Virus record (IMG/VR): IMGVR_UViG_3300044981_000039
Coordinates: 1-49,601 of that record
Strand: one strand, 5' to 3'
From: a virus
DNA: 49,601 nt
Part shown: positions 24,552-33,250 of the stretch, one piece after another
Layout: every line of letters begins with the position of its first letter
Numbering within the stretch: the stretch's first letter is position 1
Notes under the pieces: generated by a model
What the model saw: only the letters and a program-made list of their open reading frames with translations
Databases searched by the model: none
What the model was told of the DNA's origin: nothing
Position numbers and translations under genes: made by a program

Positions 24552-25937
24552 ATGTCGAATCCTATTTTACCGCCAAACAGTCCTTCCGTTTGGGATGCCA
24601 ATGGGGTTAATTCCACGGCTCCGGATGCAGGGCATTTAAACGACGGATATGTGGTCGACGAAGTCCCTTCAAGTTCGGTTTGGAATTGGCTGTTCAATAA
24701 TTTCTCGGCTTGGTTGACCTGGTTTCAATTTCGCTTCCCGTTGATGTTGGGCGGATCCGCACAAACGGCCATTATTTTAAGTGCAGGGAATAACCAGATC
24801 ACGCCGGCAAATTCCAATATCAGCTTTGGATCTGGAACCGGGACCGTCACGGATATTTTGCCGACAAACTTTAAGCCTGGTTCCGGTTCTTCATTTGGAA
24901 CTTTAGTGATTCAAGGTGGGGGTGGTGGGACAGGCATCTTGGCACATGGAATCGGGACGACCTGTCCAATCTATTTAGCGACTCAAAGTAATGTCGTGGT
25001 TGCAAACTCACAAGATTTCGTTGTCCTTCAGTTGAACAACGCAGGAAACGCTTGGTATGAAGTGAGCCGTTCCGTTAGTTTGGGCGGTATTGGCAAAGAA
25101 ACTTTTCAGGCCCGTTTAACTGGAACGACAGGTGTCGCTGTTTCTCCTACGGATAACAACAACATCGCGAATCTTTATTTAACGCCCTACAAGGGAAATA
25201 CGATTTCCCTTTTCAATGGAACAAATTGGCAAGCTTTCAATTTGAGTGCGGACCTTTCCCTAGCGGTTCCCGCAACGACATTGACGGTTTACGACGTCTT
25301 TGTTTCACAGACAGGCGGTGTTTTGAGTTTGAATGCGATTGCTTGGGGAGCGACAAACAGCCGGTCGACACCTTTAGCAATGCAAAATGGAATTTACGTC
25401 AATAGCGCGAATACGAGTCAACGTTATGTCGGTTCGTTTATGACTGGCGGAACTTCCGGGCAGACGAAGGATTCCAGGGCCTTTCGCTATATCTGGAATT
25501 ACTACAACCGCATTCGGCGTGCTATGGAATTTCATGAAGCAACCGCAACTTGGTCCTATTCGTCCCAAACGATCCGGAATTCCAACAATGATGCTAATGC
25601 TCAATTAGATTTTGTTGTCGGGGTCATGGAGGACGAAATTTTGATCCGGGCTTTTGGTTGCTGTTCCAGCACATCTGCAACCGGTATTGGATTTCAAACC
25701 TCGATCGCGATCAACGGAGTCAACATTTCGGGATCCACGACATTCGGTTTGACTCCAAATGTAACGGCAACGGAAACCACACCTGCCCAAGCCCAGGCAT
25801 CTTTTCTTTTGGATGCAAATTCGATTGTGGCGGGACGGACAACGGCAGCTTGGACAGAAGCAAACGGTCAAAGTTCCGGGACTTTGACTTGGTATGGAAA
25901 CCAGAATTCCGGAATCTTTGGCGAACTTTTAGCCTAA
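24552..25937 (+). CDS. Putative tail fibre protein
   Basis: 461 aa, Gly/Asn/Ser/Thr-rich and beta-rich. The N terminus (SNPILPPNSPSVWDANGVNS, then VWNWLFNNFSAWLTWFQFR) looks like a baseplate-attachment segment; residues 70-170 have a repetitive beta pattern with GGGGGTG; the C-terminal 250 residues form a possible receptor-binding domain. Position at the end of the baseplate block supports a fibre. No signal peptide, in contrast with the next two secreted proteins. Adhesion specificity cannot be inferred. Confidence 0.65.
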   Translation: MSNPILPPNSPSVWDANGVNSTAPDAGHLNDGYVVDEVPSSSVWNWLFNNFSAWLTWFQFRFPLMLGGSAQTAIILSAGNNQITPANSNISFGSGTGTVTDILPTNFKPGSGSSFGTLVIQGGGGGTGILAHGIGTTCPIYLATQSNVVVANSQDFVVLQLNNAGNAWYEVSRSVSLGGIGKETFQARLTGTTGVAVSPTDNNNIANLYLTPYKGNTISLFNGTNWQAFNLSADLSLAVPATTLTVYDVFVSQTGGVLSLNAIAWGATNSRSTPLAMQNGIYVNSANTSQRYVGSFMTGGTSGQTKDSRAFRYIWNYYNRIRRAMEFHEATATWSYSSQTIRNSNNDANAQLDFVVGVMEDEILIRAFGCCSSTSATGIGFQTSIAINGVNISGSTTFGLTPNVTATETTPAQAQASFLLDANSIVAGRTTAAWTEANGQSSGTLTWYGNQNSGIFGELLA

Positions 25938-25955
25938 ACAAAGGAGAAGAAGACA

Positions 25956-27227
25956 ATGAAACGGGTATTCGCATTTTTAGCGACGCTTTTCTTGGCGACG
26001 ACGCTTCGATCGGCGGTAACGCTTGATTCGAGTGCTTCGTTTGACAATGTCACATCCGCCGCGTTTACGAACGGCGGGAGCTATCACACGATGCTATTGG
26101 TAGGTGTTTTTACAGACGGCGCTTCATTAGGCCAACTGGAAAGCGTGTCCTACGGCGGAACTTATCTAGCCCAACAAAGCGTAGGCGGCAATTTGAGCAC
26201 ATCCGCTTATTGGTTTTCTTTAGCTGCACCTGCGACCGGAAGCAATACGGTCTATATCAATTTTGCCAATATGCCGACCGACTATCATTTTGTGATCGCG
26301 GCCTATGATGGAGTTGCGGGGATTGGATCGGTTGATAGCGGTTCGGCCTACAACGCTTCAATCACATTTGGCGGCGAAGCGGTTTCGGGATCTTGGTCGG
26401 CTTATATTTCGGGAGTTTATTCGGCAACGTCTGCTCCTAGTGTGACGAATACAGCAATTACGATTCGTCAAAGTGAGACACAAACGGCGGAATCCTATAT
26501 TTACGGTGATACCACGTTCACGGCTTCACAGAATTTTTCGGTCACTGGTCCGGCGGCTTTTTCTTTAGCTGGCGCAATGGTTGAACTTCAGGCCCAAGCC
26601 AATACTCCGACTTATTCGCCGACAATTTCCGCGACTGTGACTCCTACAAATACGCCGAGTATTAGTGCAACGAATACTCCGACCGCGACGCCCAGTAGAA
26701 CGCCGACTTGGACTCCGACACCAAGTCCGACTTCGACTCGAACCATGACGTTTACTTTCAGTCCGACAGCTACACCAACGTCAAGTCCTACGCTTACGAC
26801 TTCTCCGACTTTAACACCTTCTCCAACGTCTTCAACGACTCCAACTTCAACGCCGACTTGGACTCCGACAACGACTCCAACTTCGACACCTGGGCAGCAA
26901 CTTTGGAGCGCCTACGGAGTCTTGACGGATGATTTGCGGCCGGCGAATTGCACTGATATCAATTTCAATTCGACGAACGCTTGGACCTTCGCGGCCAGTG
27001 GATGCACAACGCAACCTTGCCGCGCATCCATTTACGTTCCACAGACCGCGACCTATACGTTTACGTATTGGCTTTCGCTTCTGTCTACGACTCCGACGGT
27101 CCACGGGGCGGACCTGATTCCGGGAGCGTCGGCGACGCTTCAGTTGAGGCCGTCGGAGAACATTTGGTATAAGGAAGGCGTTGCCAGCAATGTTTCGGCA
27201 TCCGGACAAGTCTGCAACAACTACTAA
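25956..27227 (+). CDS. Exported protein with beta domain, TPT-rich linker and C-terminal domain
   Basis: 423 aa. The N terminus MKRVFAFLATLFLATTLRSA is a good Sec signal peptide (basic start, hydrophobic core, small residues at the cleavage site). Residues 21-212 are a beta-rich, lectin-like domain; a related one appears to lie at about 776-1003 of the 1209-aa protein. Residues about 214-313 are almost only Thr, Pro, Ser and Ala. Residues 314-423 form a small Cys-containing C-terminal domain. AAAGGAGAAG gives strong translation. Phage virion proteins are not normally exported, so this may be secreted or displayed on the infected cell. Function unknown. Confidence 0.7.
   Translation: MKRVFAFLATLFLATTLRSAVTLDSSASFDNVTSAAFTNGGSYHTMLLVGVFTDGASLGQLESVSYGGTYLAQQSVGGNLSTSAYWFSLAAPATGSNTVYINFANMPTDYHFVIAAYDGVAGIGSVDSGSAYNASITFGGEAVSGSWSAYISGVYSATSAPSVTNTAITIRQSETQTAESYIYGDTTFTASQNFSVTGPAAFSLAGAMVELQAQANTPTYSPTISATVTPTNTPSISATNTPTATPSRTPTWTPTPSPTSTRTMTFTFSPTATPTSSPTLTTSPTLTPSPTSSTTPTSTPTWTPTTTPTSTPGQQLWSAYGVLTDDLRPANCTDINFNSTNAWTFAASGCTTQPCRASIYVPQTATYTFTYWLSLLSTTPTVHGADLIPGASATLQLRPSENIWYKEGVASNVSASGQVCNNY
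26598..26895 (+). repeat. Degenerate Thr-Pro-rich coding repeat
   Basis: About 100 codons of degenerate repeats such as ACTCCGAC and ACGCCGAC encode TPT/SPT/TPS units. Comparable stretches lie at 28318-28456, 29628-29868 and 30553-30720 in the next large gene. They encode extended, flexible linkers and offer sites for recombination between the two genes. Confidence 0.8.
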
Positions 27228-27236
27228 GAGGAAACC

Positions 27237-27539
27237 ATGACCGTCAAAGATGTTAAAGATCCGGGAGAAGCCGATTTTTCGCTTGGCCCTTTCCATTTAA
27301 TTTTAAGCGGAAAGCTTGCGTATCAATCGCTTGCCGTTTGTTTATTTCTTTTGGCGGGAGGGTGGGTCCAAAGCCAAATTATGACTGAACTGCGTTTGAT
27401 GCGCCGGGACATCTTGGATACAAAGATTGATGTCCAGGCGCTTATCGAAGCAATGCCAGCATCACAACAGGAAGAGTTAAAAAAGGACATTGCAGAGAAA
27501 CAAGCCGTTCTTAATTTGGCGCAACAGGTTCAGAGATAA
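27237..27539 (+). CDS. Small membrane protein, holin or spanin candidate
   Basis: 100 aa. One membrane segment at about 29-47 (LAYQSLAVCLFLLAGGWVQS) is followed by a long charged helix with heptads (LRLMRRDILDTKIDVQALIE) to the end. One transmembrane helix with a C-terminal coiled coil could suit a spanin or a type III holin, but no family is recognised. It lies between two exported-protein genes, and its stop overlaps the next start (taATG). Confidence 0.55.
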   Translation: MTVKDVKDPGEADFSLGPFHLILSGKLAYQSLAVCLFLLAGGWVQSQIMTELRLMRRDILDTKIDVQALIEAMPASQQEELKKDIAEKQAVLNLAQQVQR

Positions 27540-30500
27540 TGTTGGATACTGGATTTAGTTCAATGCGTTTTTATGAAGTTTCTAGCCTAGGCTTCTGGCC
27601 AATGCTAGGAATTACTTTATTCCTACTTTGCTTCTTAGGATCGATTTGGCTAATTACATTCGGAATTATGAAGAAGTTTGGTCTCTTAGCTTTATTGCTT
27701 ATTGGCTTAGCTTCCTCAGCTCATGCTGCAACGCTCGTTGCACATTATCCCTTAGTTTCAAATGCAACGGACATTTCCGGTAATGGCTACAACGGGACCG
27801 CGACAGGCTCTATCCAATATCAGACGATAGCTGGATCGGCTTGCGTTGAGATTGCCAATACAACTTCATATATCGCACTTCCTTCGGGATTTTTGACGGC
27901 CTGGGGGCCAGCAGGGAATTCCTGGGAGGTGGATGCTTCCGTTTACATCACAGCTACAGCAGCTCCGAATAGCATCTGTTCTTGGATTGCCAATTCAGGA
28001 CAGTGCGGCGGGAACTTGCTTGTTCAAGCCACGACTTCAAATTATTTTGGCATTGAGGCCCCAGGCGGGGGCACTTGCATTGATATTTTCAACAGCACTG
28101 GAATTCCGGCGACAACTTGGACGCAAGTTCGGGTCATTTGGAATGGGACGAATTTCGAGACCGCTTACAACGGGACTTATAATTACTCGACGACTTCAAA
28201 TGGAAGCTACGCGACGACCGTCATTTCGGCGATCATCGGAAATTATTGCGGCTCTGCGAACTATGGATTTCAAGGATACCTACACGATCTTTATTTTTAC
28301 AATGGGATTCAAAATCCACCGCCAAGTCCAACGCCTAGTGATACTTCGACTTATACGCCGACGAATACCCCTTCACCCACAGTAAGCCCAACAGTGACCA
28401 TTACGCCTTCAAGAACTCCGACGTTGACAGCAAGTCCGACGCCAACTTCGCTGGTGACTTACGTTCCAGCGGCTCCAAATGGGTTATTGACTTCTTCGTA
28501 TCATGGCTTTAATTGCATGACCATGACGAGTCAGGCGATGGGTTCTTTGATCACGGATGCGGTCAATGGCGGCTATATTTCGGCTGGCTATACTTGGATG
28601 CATTGGGATGCAGGATGGGCTCAGACGACACGCGATGTAAACGGAAACTTGCAGGGGGTTTCTGGAATCAGTTTAAGCTTCACAGCAGCAGCGGCCCATG
28701 CGGCGGGAATGAAGTTCGATGTTTATATAAGCGCCGGAACTTTAAGCTGCCCTTCTCCAACAGGACAATACAGCATTGGAAGTTACCAAAGTGAATACAA
28801 AGATTTGGCCTATCTTTCAAGTCAAGGTGTGGACGGCGTCGCTATCGATACATGCAGCATTACTTCCGATCCGAATTTCAACCTTCAAAACGAAATGAAT
28901 CTTTTCAGTGCGGCAGCGGCAGCTTGCCCGAATCCCATGTGCACCTTCTATTGGGGAAACACTTTTTATTCATGGCTTCCTAGCACTGGATTTAATACGT
29001 GGTTTGAAGATAGTGGCCCATTGAGCTACAACGATATCATTACGCACGGGCTCGGTGCCCAAACAAATAGCTCTTACAACGTTGCTTCTCCTCTTCAGAC
29101 AGGGGCCGATGAATGGATTTTAGATACTAACGCCATGCCGATGCTATCCGACAATTGGGGTCGCGTTCAATATGATATGTGGAGCATGTCACATTCTCAG
29201 ATTGTTGATTCCTTAGCCCATGTGGATTTGAGTGCGACGAGCGCCGCACAAAAAGCATATCTCCAAAATCCAATTATTTTAAAGCAACTGGATCAAGACC
29301 CGGCACTTTTGCCCTGCTATCGCGATACTGCCGACGGAAATGCTTCAAGCTTAGCTTTGGCAACTTCAGTTTCCCCTACGAGCAATGCTTGGTTCGTTCA
29401 ATTCGTGAATACGAGCACCGGGGCCAGCACGAATATTCCAATGGCAACAACCAATATTCCTGGAATGTCAAGCGGACCTTTTTGGGTTACGAATGCGAAT
29501 CTGGCAGGGACAGGTTCTTCTGGGGCCTATCTTGGTGAATACTCAAACGCTTACACTTTCGCCTATCTCTCGGGATCGGCAGTTTCCAGCGTTGGTAGTG
29601 ATGTAGTGCTTTTGCTGAATTTCAATTCACCTTCACCAACTTTTACAGATACGATTTCTCCGACTTTTACGAATACGCCTCCTTATACGGCAACGCCAAC
29701 ATATACCGCCGTTTGCCACACAACCGTAACTTCAACTTTCACGACATCGCCAAGCTTCACTTCGTCGCCGACTTTTTCTTATTCGCCAACTTCAACTTTG
29801 ACTCCGACTGAAACCACGACTCCAACTCCGATTAATAGTCCGACGTCGACTGTGACTCCGGCGATTATGACATTTATTACTGGAACGGCGGCTTGTGGAT
29901 CTTTAATTACGGCCTTAACAACTGGAAATGGAGTTACCCATACGGCCTTAATTGTTATCCCAAATAATAACGATGGGCTTTCTTATACTTTTAACGCAGT
30001 AACTTGGGATGGATTATCTTTTACTAAAGTTTTTGATACAGGAAATTTAGCTAATGGCGAGGGCTACGAAGCGGATACTTCAATTTGGATTTTACTAAAT
30101 CCACCATCAAATACGGCCTCTAATGTCACAGTTACAGTTAGCGGTTCCGATTTACCTATCGATGGAATTACGGCTTTAGAATATTCAAACGTTTATATTT
30201 ATAATGGTCCATCCGGAATTTATAAACAGCTCAATTTATTGAATCAATTAGGGATACAAGGCGGAGCACTTGCCTTGACCTTTACGGCAAATTATCCAGG
30301 TGGAATTTATGGATTTGGATCTGGTGGAACTATTTTGGGATGGACTGGTTATAATCAATCCAATGTTTTGACACAATGGAATTTTGATCAAAGTTTTGTG
30401 AATCGAATTATGAGCACTTGTGGTTCGAGTTCAACTTTGAATTCGATTTCAATTCAAGATTATTCTGAATACAACATTAATTATGATGTTTCTTATACTG

Positions 30501-31168
30501 CATCTTTGACGCCTGGAATATTTGTTGCCGGCGCTTTTGAAATTGCGCCTTTTATGACGCCGACCTTTAGTCAATCGCCGACCTGGTCGATTACTCCAAC
30601 CATTACTGAAACCGCTACTCCTACCCCGACCGTTCCGACACAAACGGCAACAATTTCTCCAACTCCAACGAATTCCTTTACGGTCACTTCGACATATTCA
30701 CCTTCACCTACGCCACAATGCCAGCCAATCGGAAATATAAATACAACGTCGTATAGCTTCAATGCTTACGACACGACGATTTTAAAAGGAATTACGATTT
30801 CAGCATTCTGCAATGCCTATCAATATTTCGACGATATTTCGGTTTATGTGGCGTCTGGATCCGGGAAACTTTACGGAGCGATTTATCAGACAACAGCAAG
30901 TTATCCGAATTTGCTTTATACAACGATGGTTACGGAAGCCACGCCCGGAGCCTGGAATACCTTACCGGCTAGTATCGGGCCAATTTCACCTATGAATCCC
31001 GGATATTATTTGATCGCGGTCCAAGGAAGTGGGAATGTCAATTTCTCATTCGGGCTTCCGGGGAATGACCAATATTTCAATGGTCAATTTGGCTTCTTCC
31101 CGTTTATCATCAATCCACAAAATGAGGAAATTAATACTTCGCTTTACGCAACCTTCTGTTATGAGTGA
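27539..31168 (+). CDS. Large exported multidomain protein with LamG-like and GH27-like domains
   Basis: 1209 aa. Residues 44-63 (MKKFGLLALLLIGLASSAHA) form an ideal signal peptide, preceded by a 43-residue extension with a transmembrane helix. Residues 64-258: LamG-like lectin domain. Residues 260-305: TPT linker. Residues 306-695: a TIM-barrel glycosidase resembling GH27 alpha-galactosidases (AGYTWMHWDAGWAQTTRDVN, AAGMKFDVYISAGTLSCPSP, SQGVDGVAIDTCS, where the Asp aligns with the family nucleophile). Residues 697-776: linker. Residues 776-1003: second beta domain. 1005-1060: linker. 1061-1209: C-terminal domain, perhaps carbohydrate binding. Likely degrades or binds host surface polysaccharide. 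The true start may be 27668. Confidence 0.75.
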   Translation: MLDTGFSSMRFYEVSSLGFWPMLGITLFLLCFLGSIWLITFGIMKKFGLLALLLIGLASSAHAATLVAHYPLVSNATDISGNGYNGTATGSIQYQTIAGSACVEIANTTSYIALPSGFLTAWGPAGNSWEVDASVYITATAAPNSICSWIANSGQCGGNLLVQATTSNYFGIEAPGGGTCIDIFNSTGIPATTWTQVRVIWNGTNFETAYNGTYNYSTTSNGSYATTVISAIIGNYCGSANYGFQGYLHDLYFYNGIQNPPPSPTPSDTSTYTPTNTPSPTVSPTVTITPSRTPTLTASPTPTSLVTYVPAAPNGLLTSSYHGFNCMTMTSQAMGSLITDAVNGGYISAGYTWMHWDAGWAQTTRDVNGNLQGVSGISLSFTAAAAHAAGMKFDVYISAGTLSCPSPTGQYSIGSYQSEYKDLAYLSSQGVDGVAIDTCSITSDPNFNLQNEMNLFSAAAAACPNPMCTFYWGNTFYSWLPSTGFNTWFEDSGPLSYNDIITHGLGAQTNSSYNVASPLQTGADEWILDTNAMPMLSDNWGRVQYDMWSMSHSQIVDSLAHVDLSATSAAQKAYLQNPIILKQLDQDPALLPCYRDTADGNASSLALATSVSPTSNAWFVQFVNTSTGASTNIPMATTNIPGMSSGPFWVTNANLAGTGSSGAYLGEYSNAYTFAYLSGSAVSSVGSDVVLLLNFNSPSPTFTDTISPTFTNTPPYTATPTYTAVCHTTVTSTFTTSPSFTSSPTFSYSPTSTLTPTETTTPTPINSPTSTVTPAIMTFITGTAACGSLITALTTGNGVTHTALIVIPNNNDGLSYTFNAVTWDGLSFTKVFDTGNLANGEGYEADTSIWILLNPPSNTASNVTVTVSGSDLPIDGITALEYSNVYIYNGPSGIYKQLNLLNQLGIQGGALALTFTANYPGGIYGFGSGGTILGWTGYNQSNVLTQWNFDQSFVNRIMSTCGSSSTLNSISIQDYSEYNINYDVSYTASLTPGIFVAGAFEIAPFMTPTFSQSPTWSITPTITETATPTPTVPTQTATISPTPTNSFTVTSTYSPSPTPQCQPIGNINTTSYSFNAYDTTILKGITISAFCNAYQYFDDISVYVASGSGKLYGAIYQTTASYPNLLYTTMVTEATPGAWNTLPASIGPISPMNPGYYLIAVQGSGNVNFSFGLPGNDQYFNGQFGFFPFIINPQNEEINTSLYATFCYE

Positions 31169-31178
31169 GGGATAAATC

Positions 31179-31769
31179 ATGGGCGCTTTAAAAACTTACG
31201 GAACTTCGCGCGGACTTCGGAATCATAATCCGACGAATCAACGGATCTTACCCAACAAACAGACTTGGGATGGACAGGCCCAAGGGCCAGCCGGGATAGA
31301 TAATTCAAAGGGCGGCCCCTTCTGTATCTTTGAAGACTTCAACGGTAAGGAAGCGGATTTTTGGGGTCTTCGGGCCGGAGCCAAGAACTTCCGAAGCTAT
31401 CAGACGGTCGACGGATGCGACACTTTTACAAAAATCATTAACCGCCATGCCCCCCCAACAGATAGTAATGACACGACTTCTTACATTGCCTTTGTTTGCA
31501 GCTCGATCAAAGCTAGTCCAAATGCGATTGTGGATCTTTCGAAAAATATCCCTTTATTCCTTTCCTTCATGAAATTTATTTGTAAGGAAGAGGAAGGTAT
31601 TGATCCATATCCGGACACCTTAATTTTAGCGGCAATTCAAGATGCGCTAGGGATTGTGGCAGAGATTGCGACTTCCGCGCCTGTTTTGCCAATTATTCCA
31701 AGTGTGCCAACTCCGACACCAAAAGAAAGTGTTTTGCAAGAAATCGAAGATGATTTGAAGAAACTTTAA
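31179..31769 (+). CDS. Putative muralytic enzyme (virion-associated lysozyme-like)
   Basis: 196 aa. The N-terminal part has the pattern RGLRNHNPTN, then a Trp/Gly segment and FCIFEDFNGKEADFWGLRAG, NRHAPPTDSNDTTSYIAFV and DLSKN, which match the family of phage lytic-transglycosylase-like structural proteins with the RGxRNxNPGN opening. The C terminus ends in PSVPTPTPKES and a short helix. No signal peptide, so it needs a holin or acts from the virion. A shorter, exported relative follows directly. Confidence 0.7.
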   Translation: MGALKTYGTSRGLRNHNPTNQRILPNKQTWDGQAQGPAGIDNSKGGPFCIFEDFNGKEADFWGLRAGAKNFRSYQTVDGCDTFTKIINRHAPPTDSNDTTSYIAFVCSSIKASPNAIVDLSKNIPLFLSFMKFICKEEEGIDPYPDTLILAAIQDALGIVAEIATSAPVLPIIPSVPTPTPKESVLQEIEDDLKKL

Positions 31770-31788
31770 GGGAAAGGAGTTTTAAGAA

Positions 31789-32244
31789 ATGAAGGCTCTA
31801 TTAAGTTTGTTTTTTTTGTTTGCGGTTATGGTTCATGGGCAGACATTAGGAGTTTTAGACAATAACCCAGGCAATATTAGCGCGGACAGCATCAAGGATT
31901 TAAAATATTGGAAAGGCGCAGACGGCTTAGATCCTTATCATCATCTTCACTTTGTAACACCGGAAGACGGAGCCGAGGCCCTTTTAAAGAATCTTAGACT
32001 GTATCGATCCAGGCATGGAATCCATACGATACGTAAAATTATAGGACGGTGGATATGGCGTGGCTTGCCAGTAAGCGAAAGAGAAGCGTATATCCTTTTC
32101 GTATCCCGTCGCTTGCACGTATCGCCAAACTTAAAGCTGGACCTAACGGATCGGGATACCCTTATCGGCGTAGCTCGATCGATCGCCCGTTACGAGTGCG
32201 GGCAAGAATATGGCTCCCTCGATTGGTGGAAGCGGCTTCCATAG
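31789..32244 (+). CDS. Exported muralytic enzyme, paralogue of the preceding gene
   Basis: 151 aa. A signal peptide or signal-anchor (LLSLFFLFAVMVHGQ) precedes DNNPGNISADS, a HFVTPEDGAEALLKNLRLYR segment, RHGIHTIRKIIGRWIWRGL and SPNLKLDLTDRDTLIGVARS. This has the same order as the previous protein (NNPGN, FE-D, I-I-R-x-A/W, LDL). An N-terminal export signal is the hallmark of SAR-type endolysins, so it may act without a classical holin. AAAGGAG gives strong translation. Confidence 0.7.
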   Translation: MKALLSLFFLFAVMVHGQTLGVLDNNPGNISADSIKDLKYWKGADGLDPYHHLHFVTPEDGAEALLKNLRLYRSRHGIHTIRKIIGRWIWRGLPVSEREAYILFVSRRLHVSPNLKLDLTDRDTLIGVARSIARYECGQEYGSLDWWKRLP

Positions 32245-32309
32245 CCCTTTTAGGCGCGGCTTTTGTTGCTTGTCTTTTCTACGTGGCACTTTTAATATTT
32301 AGTCCTTGA
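32055..32309 (+). CDS. Possible overlapping small membrane protein
   Basis: 84 aa from an ATG at 32055, five bases after AGGACGG. The first 50 residues are very basic and overlap the end of the lysin gene in another frame; the last 30 leave the overlap and form one membrane helix (SIALLGAAFVACLFYVALLI). A holin or Rz1-like partner overlapping an endolysin gene would be typical, but the overlapped part looks compositionally like a shadow frame. Keep as a candidate only. Confidence 0.3.
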   Translation: MAWLASKRKRSVYPFRIPSLARIAKLKAGPNGSGYPYRRSSIDRPLRVRARIWLPRLVEAASIALLGAAFVACLFYVALLIFSP

Positions 32310-32335
32310 TAGTTTCGTCCGTAAGAAATACTAAG

Positions 32336-32371
32336 GGCGGGCGATATTCCCGGTATCGTCCGCCTTTTTTT
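32336..32371 (+). terminator. Intrinsic terminator
   Basis: GGCGGGCGATA (32336-32346) pairs with TATCGTCCGCC (32354-32364), 11 bp with one G-T pair and a seven-base loop, followed by seven T. It ends the lysin block. Confidence 0.85.
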
Positions 32372-32394
32372 ATTCCGGGTTTGGAGAAATAAAG

Positions 32395-33129
32395 ATGGAT
32401 GTTTCCGCAACGGCTCAAACGGCAACAATCACGGTTCCGAATATCGCGGGCGCAATCAGCTATCTATACAGCCCGATTGTCGCCATGATTTTCGGTTCAG
32501 TTCTGGTTAGCTTCAAAAGTATTTACAACGAAGTGAAGACGGTTGTTTCGGCCGGCATCGCGTTCTTGGCATCGAAGCAAGGTCAAGCAGAAGTGAAAGA
32601 CGTTACGGCGCTTGCGACCGACCTTCAAGCTGCTATGGCGGACGCAGGGCATCCGGCCCCTGCAAACGTGACGGCGGTTTTGAACGGGCTTTTGTCGCAG
32701 ATCCCCAACGTGGCGCAAATCAAGACGTCTTTGATCTTGGCTTTGATCGGCGCTTCGCTTTTATTTGCTTCAACTGCCAAAGCGGGGATTGATTTTGGGC
32801 CGATCTCGATTAGCCCGACTGCATCTGGAACGGCAACTTTGATTATTGAACCAGCTCTTTCAGCAACTTTCGGGACCATATCAGGTGGTGTCTGGACGCC
32901 TTCACCGGATAAGGCTGGCGGCCTGGACATTCTGTATGGCTTCGGGGCCTATCAGATCGGCCTGGAAGGCGCGTTCGATTACGATTCGAATTCGCAAATT
33001 TTTTATCTTACGGGAGGGATTACGGCGGGCATTGCTCCTTACGGAACCTTGGCGGTTTTGTGGCGAGAGAATGCTTGTCTTTTAGGCTATTCATTACCGA
33101 TAGGGGTCGGAGCGCAAGTCACGCAATAA
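32395..33129 (+). CDS. Membrane protein with internal signal-peptide-like segment and beta C terminus
   Basis: 244 aa. Residues 20-60 contain a membrane segment (YLYSPIVAMIFGSVLVSFKS) and a second weak one; then a helical Ala/Val region to about 108. Residues 111-132 (IKTSLILALIGASLLFASTA, then KAG) would be a perfect signal peptide if the codon ATC were ATG. The rest is beta-rich with aromatic alternation (YGFGAYQIGLEGAFDYDSNS) and could be an outer-membrane barrel or exported domain. It looks like two genes fused by loss of a start. Holin function of the first part is possible but unproven. Confidence 0.55.
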   Translation: MDVSATAQTATITVPNIAGAISYLYSPIVAMIFGSVLVSFKSIYNEVKTVVSAGIAFLASKQGQAEVKDVTALATDLQAAMADAGHPAPANVTAVLNGLLSQIPNVAQIKTSLILALIGASLLFASTAKAGIDFGPISISPTASGTATLIIEPALSATFGTISGGVWTPSPDKAGGLDILYGFGAYQIGLEGAFDYDSNSQIFYLTGGITAGIAPYGTLAVLWRENACLLGYSLPIGVGAQVTQ

Positions 33130-33160
33130 TTATAAGAAGCTACAAATCTTTACTAAACGG

Positions 33161-33187
33161 AAAGCCGCCTCACAAGGGCGGCTTTCT
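33161..33187 (+). terminator. Intrinsic terminator
   Basis: Perfect 9-bp stem AAAGCCGCC (33161-33169) / GGCGGCTTT (33177-33185), loop of seven, short T-rich tail. Ends the export/lysis block just before the replication genes. Confidence 0.75.
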
Positions 33188-33250
33188 TCGTTATATGCCA
33201 TTCCTAGGCCCCTTCAAGGCTCTATAGCCCTTTATACGTTAGGGCGAATG

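Noticed and set aside
26598-30720. TPT-encoding stretches considered as a mobile or satellite repeat
   Set aside because: The units are degenerate and stay in frame across coding sequence, so they are protein linkers rather than DNA elements.
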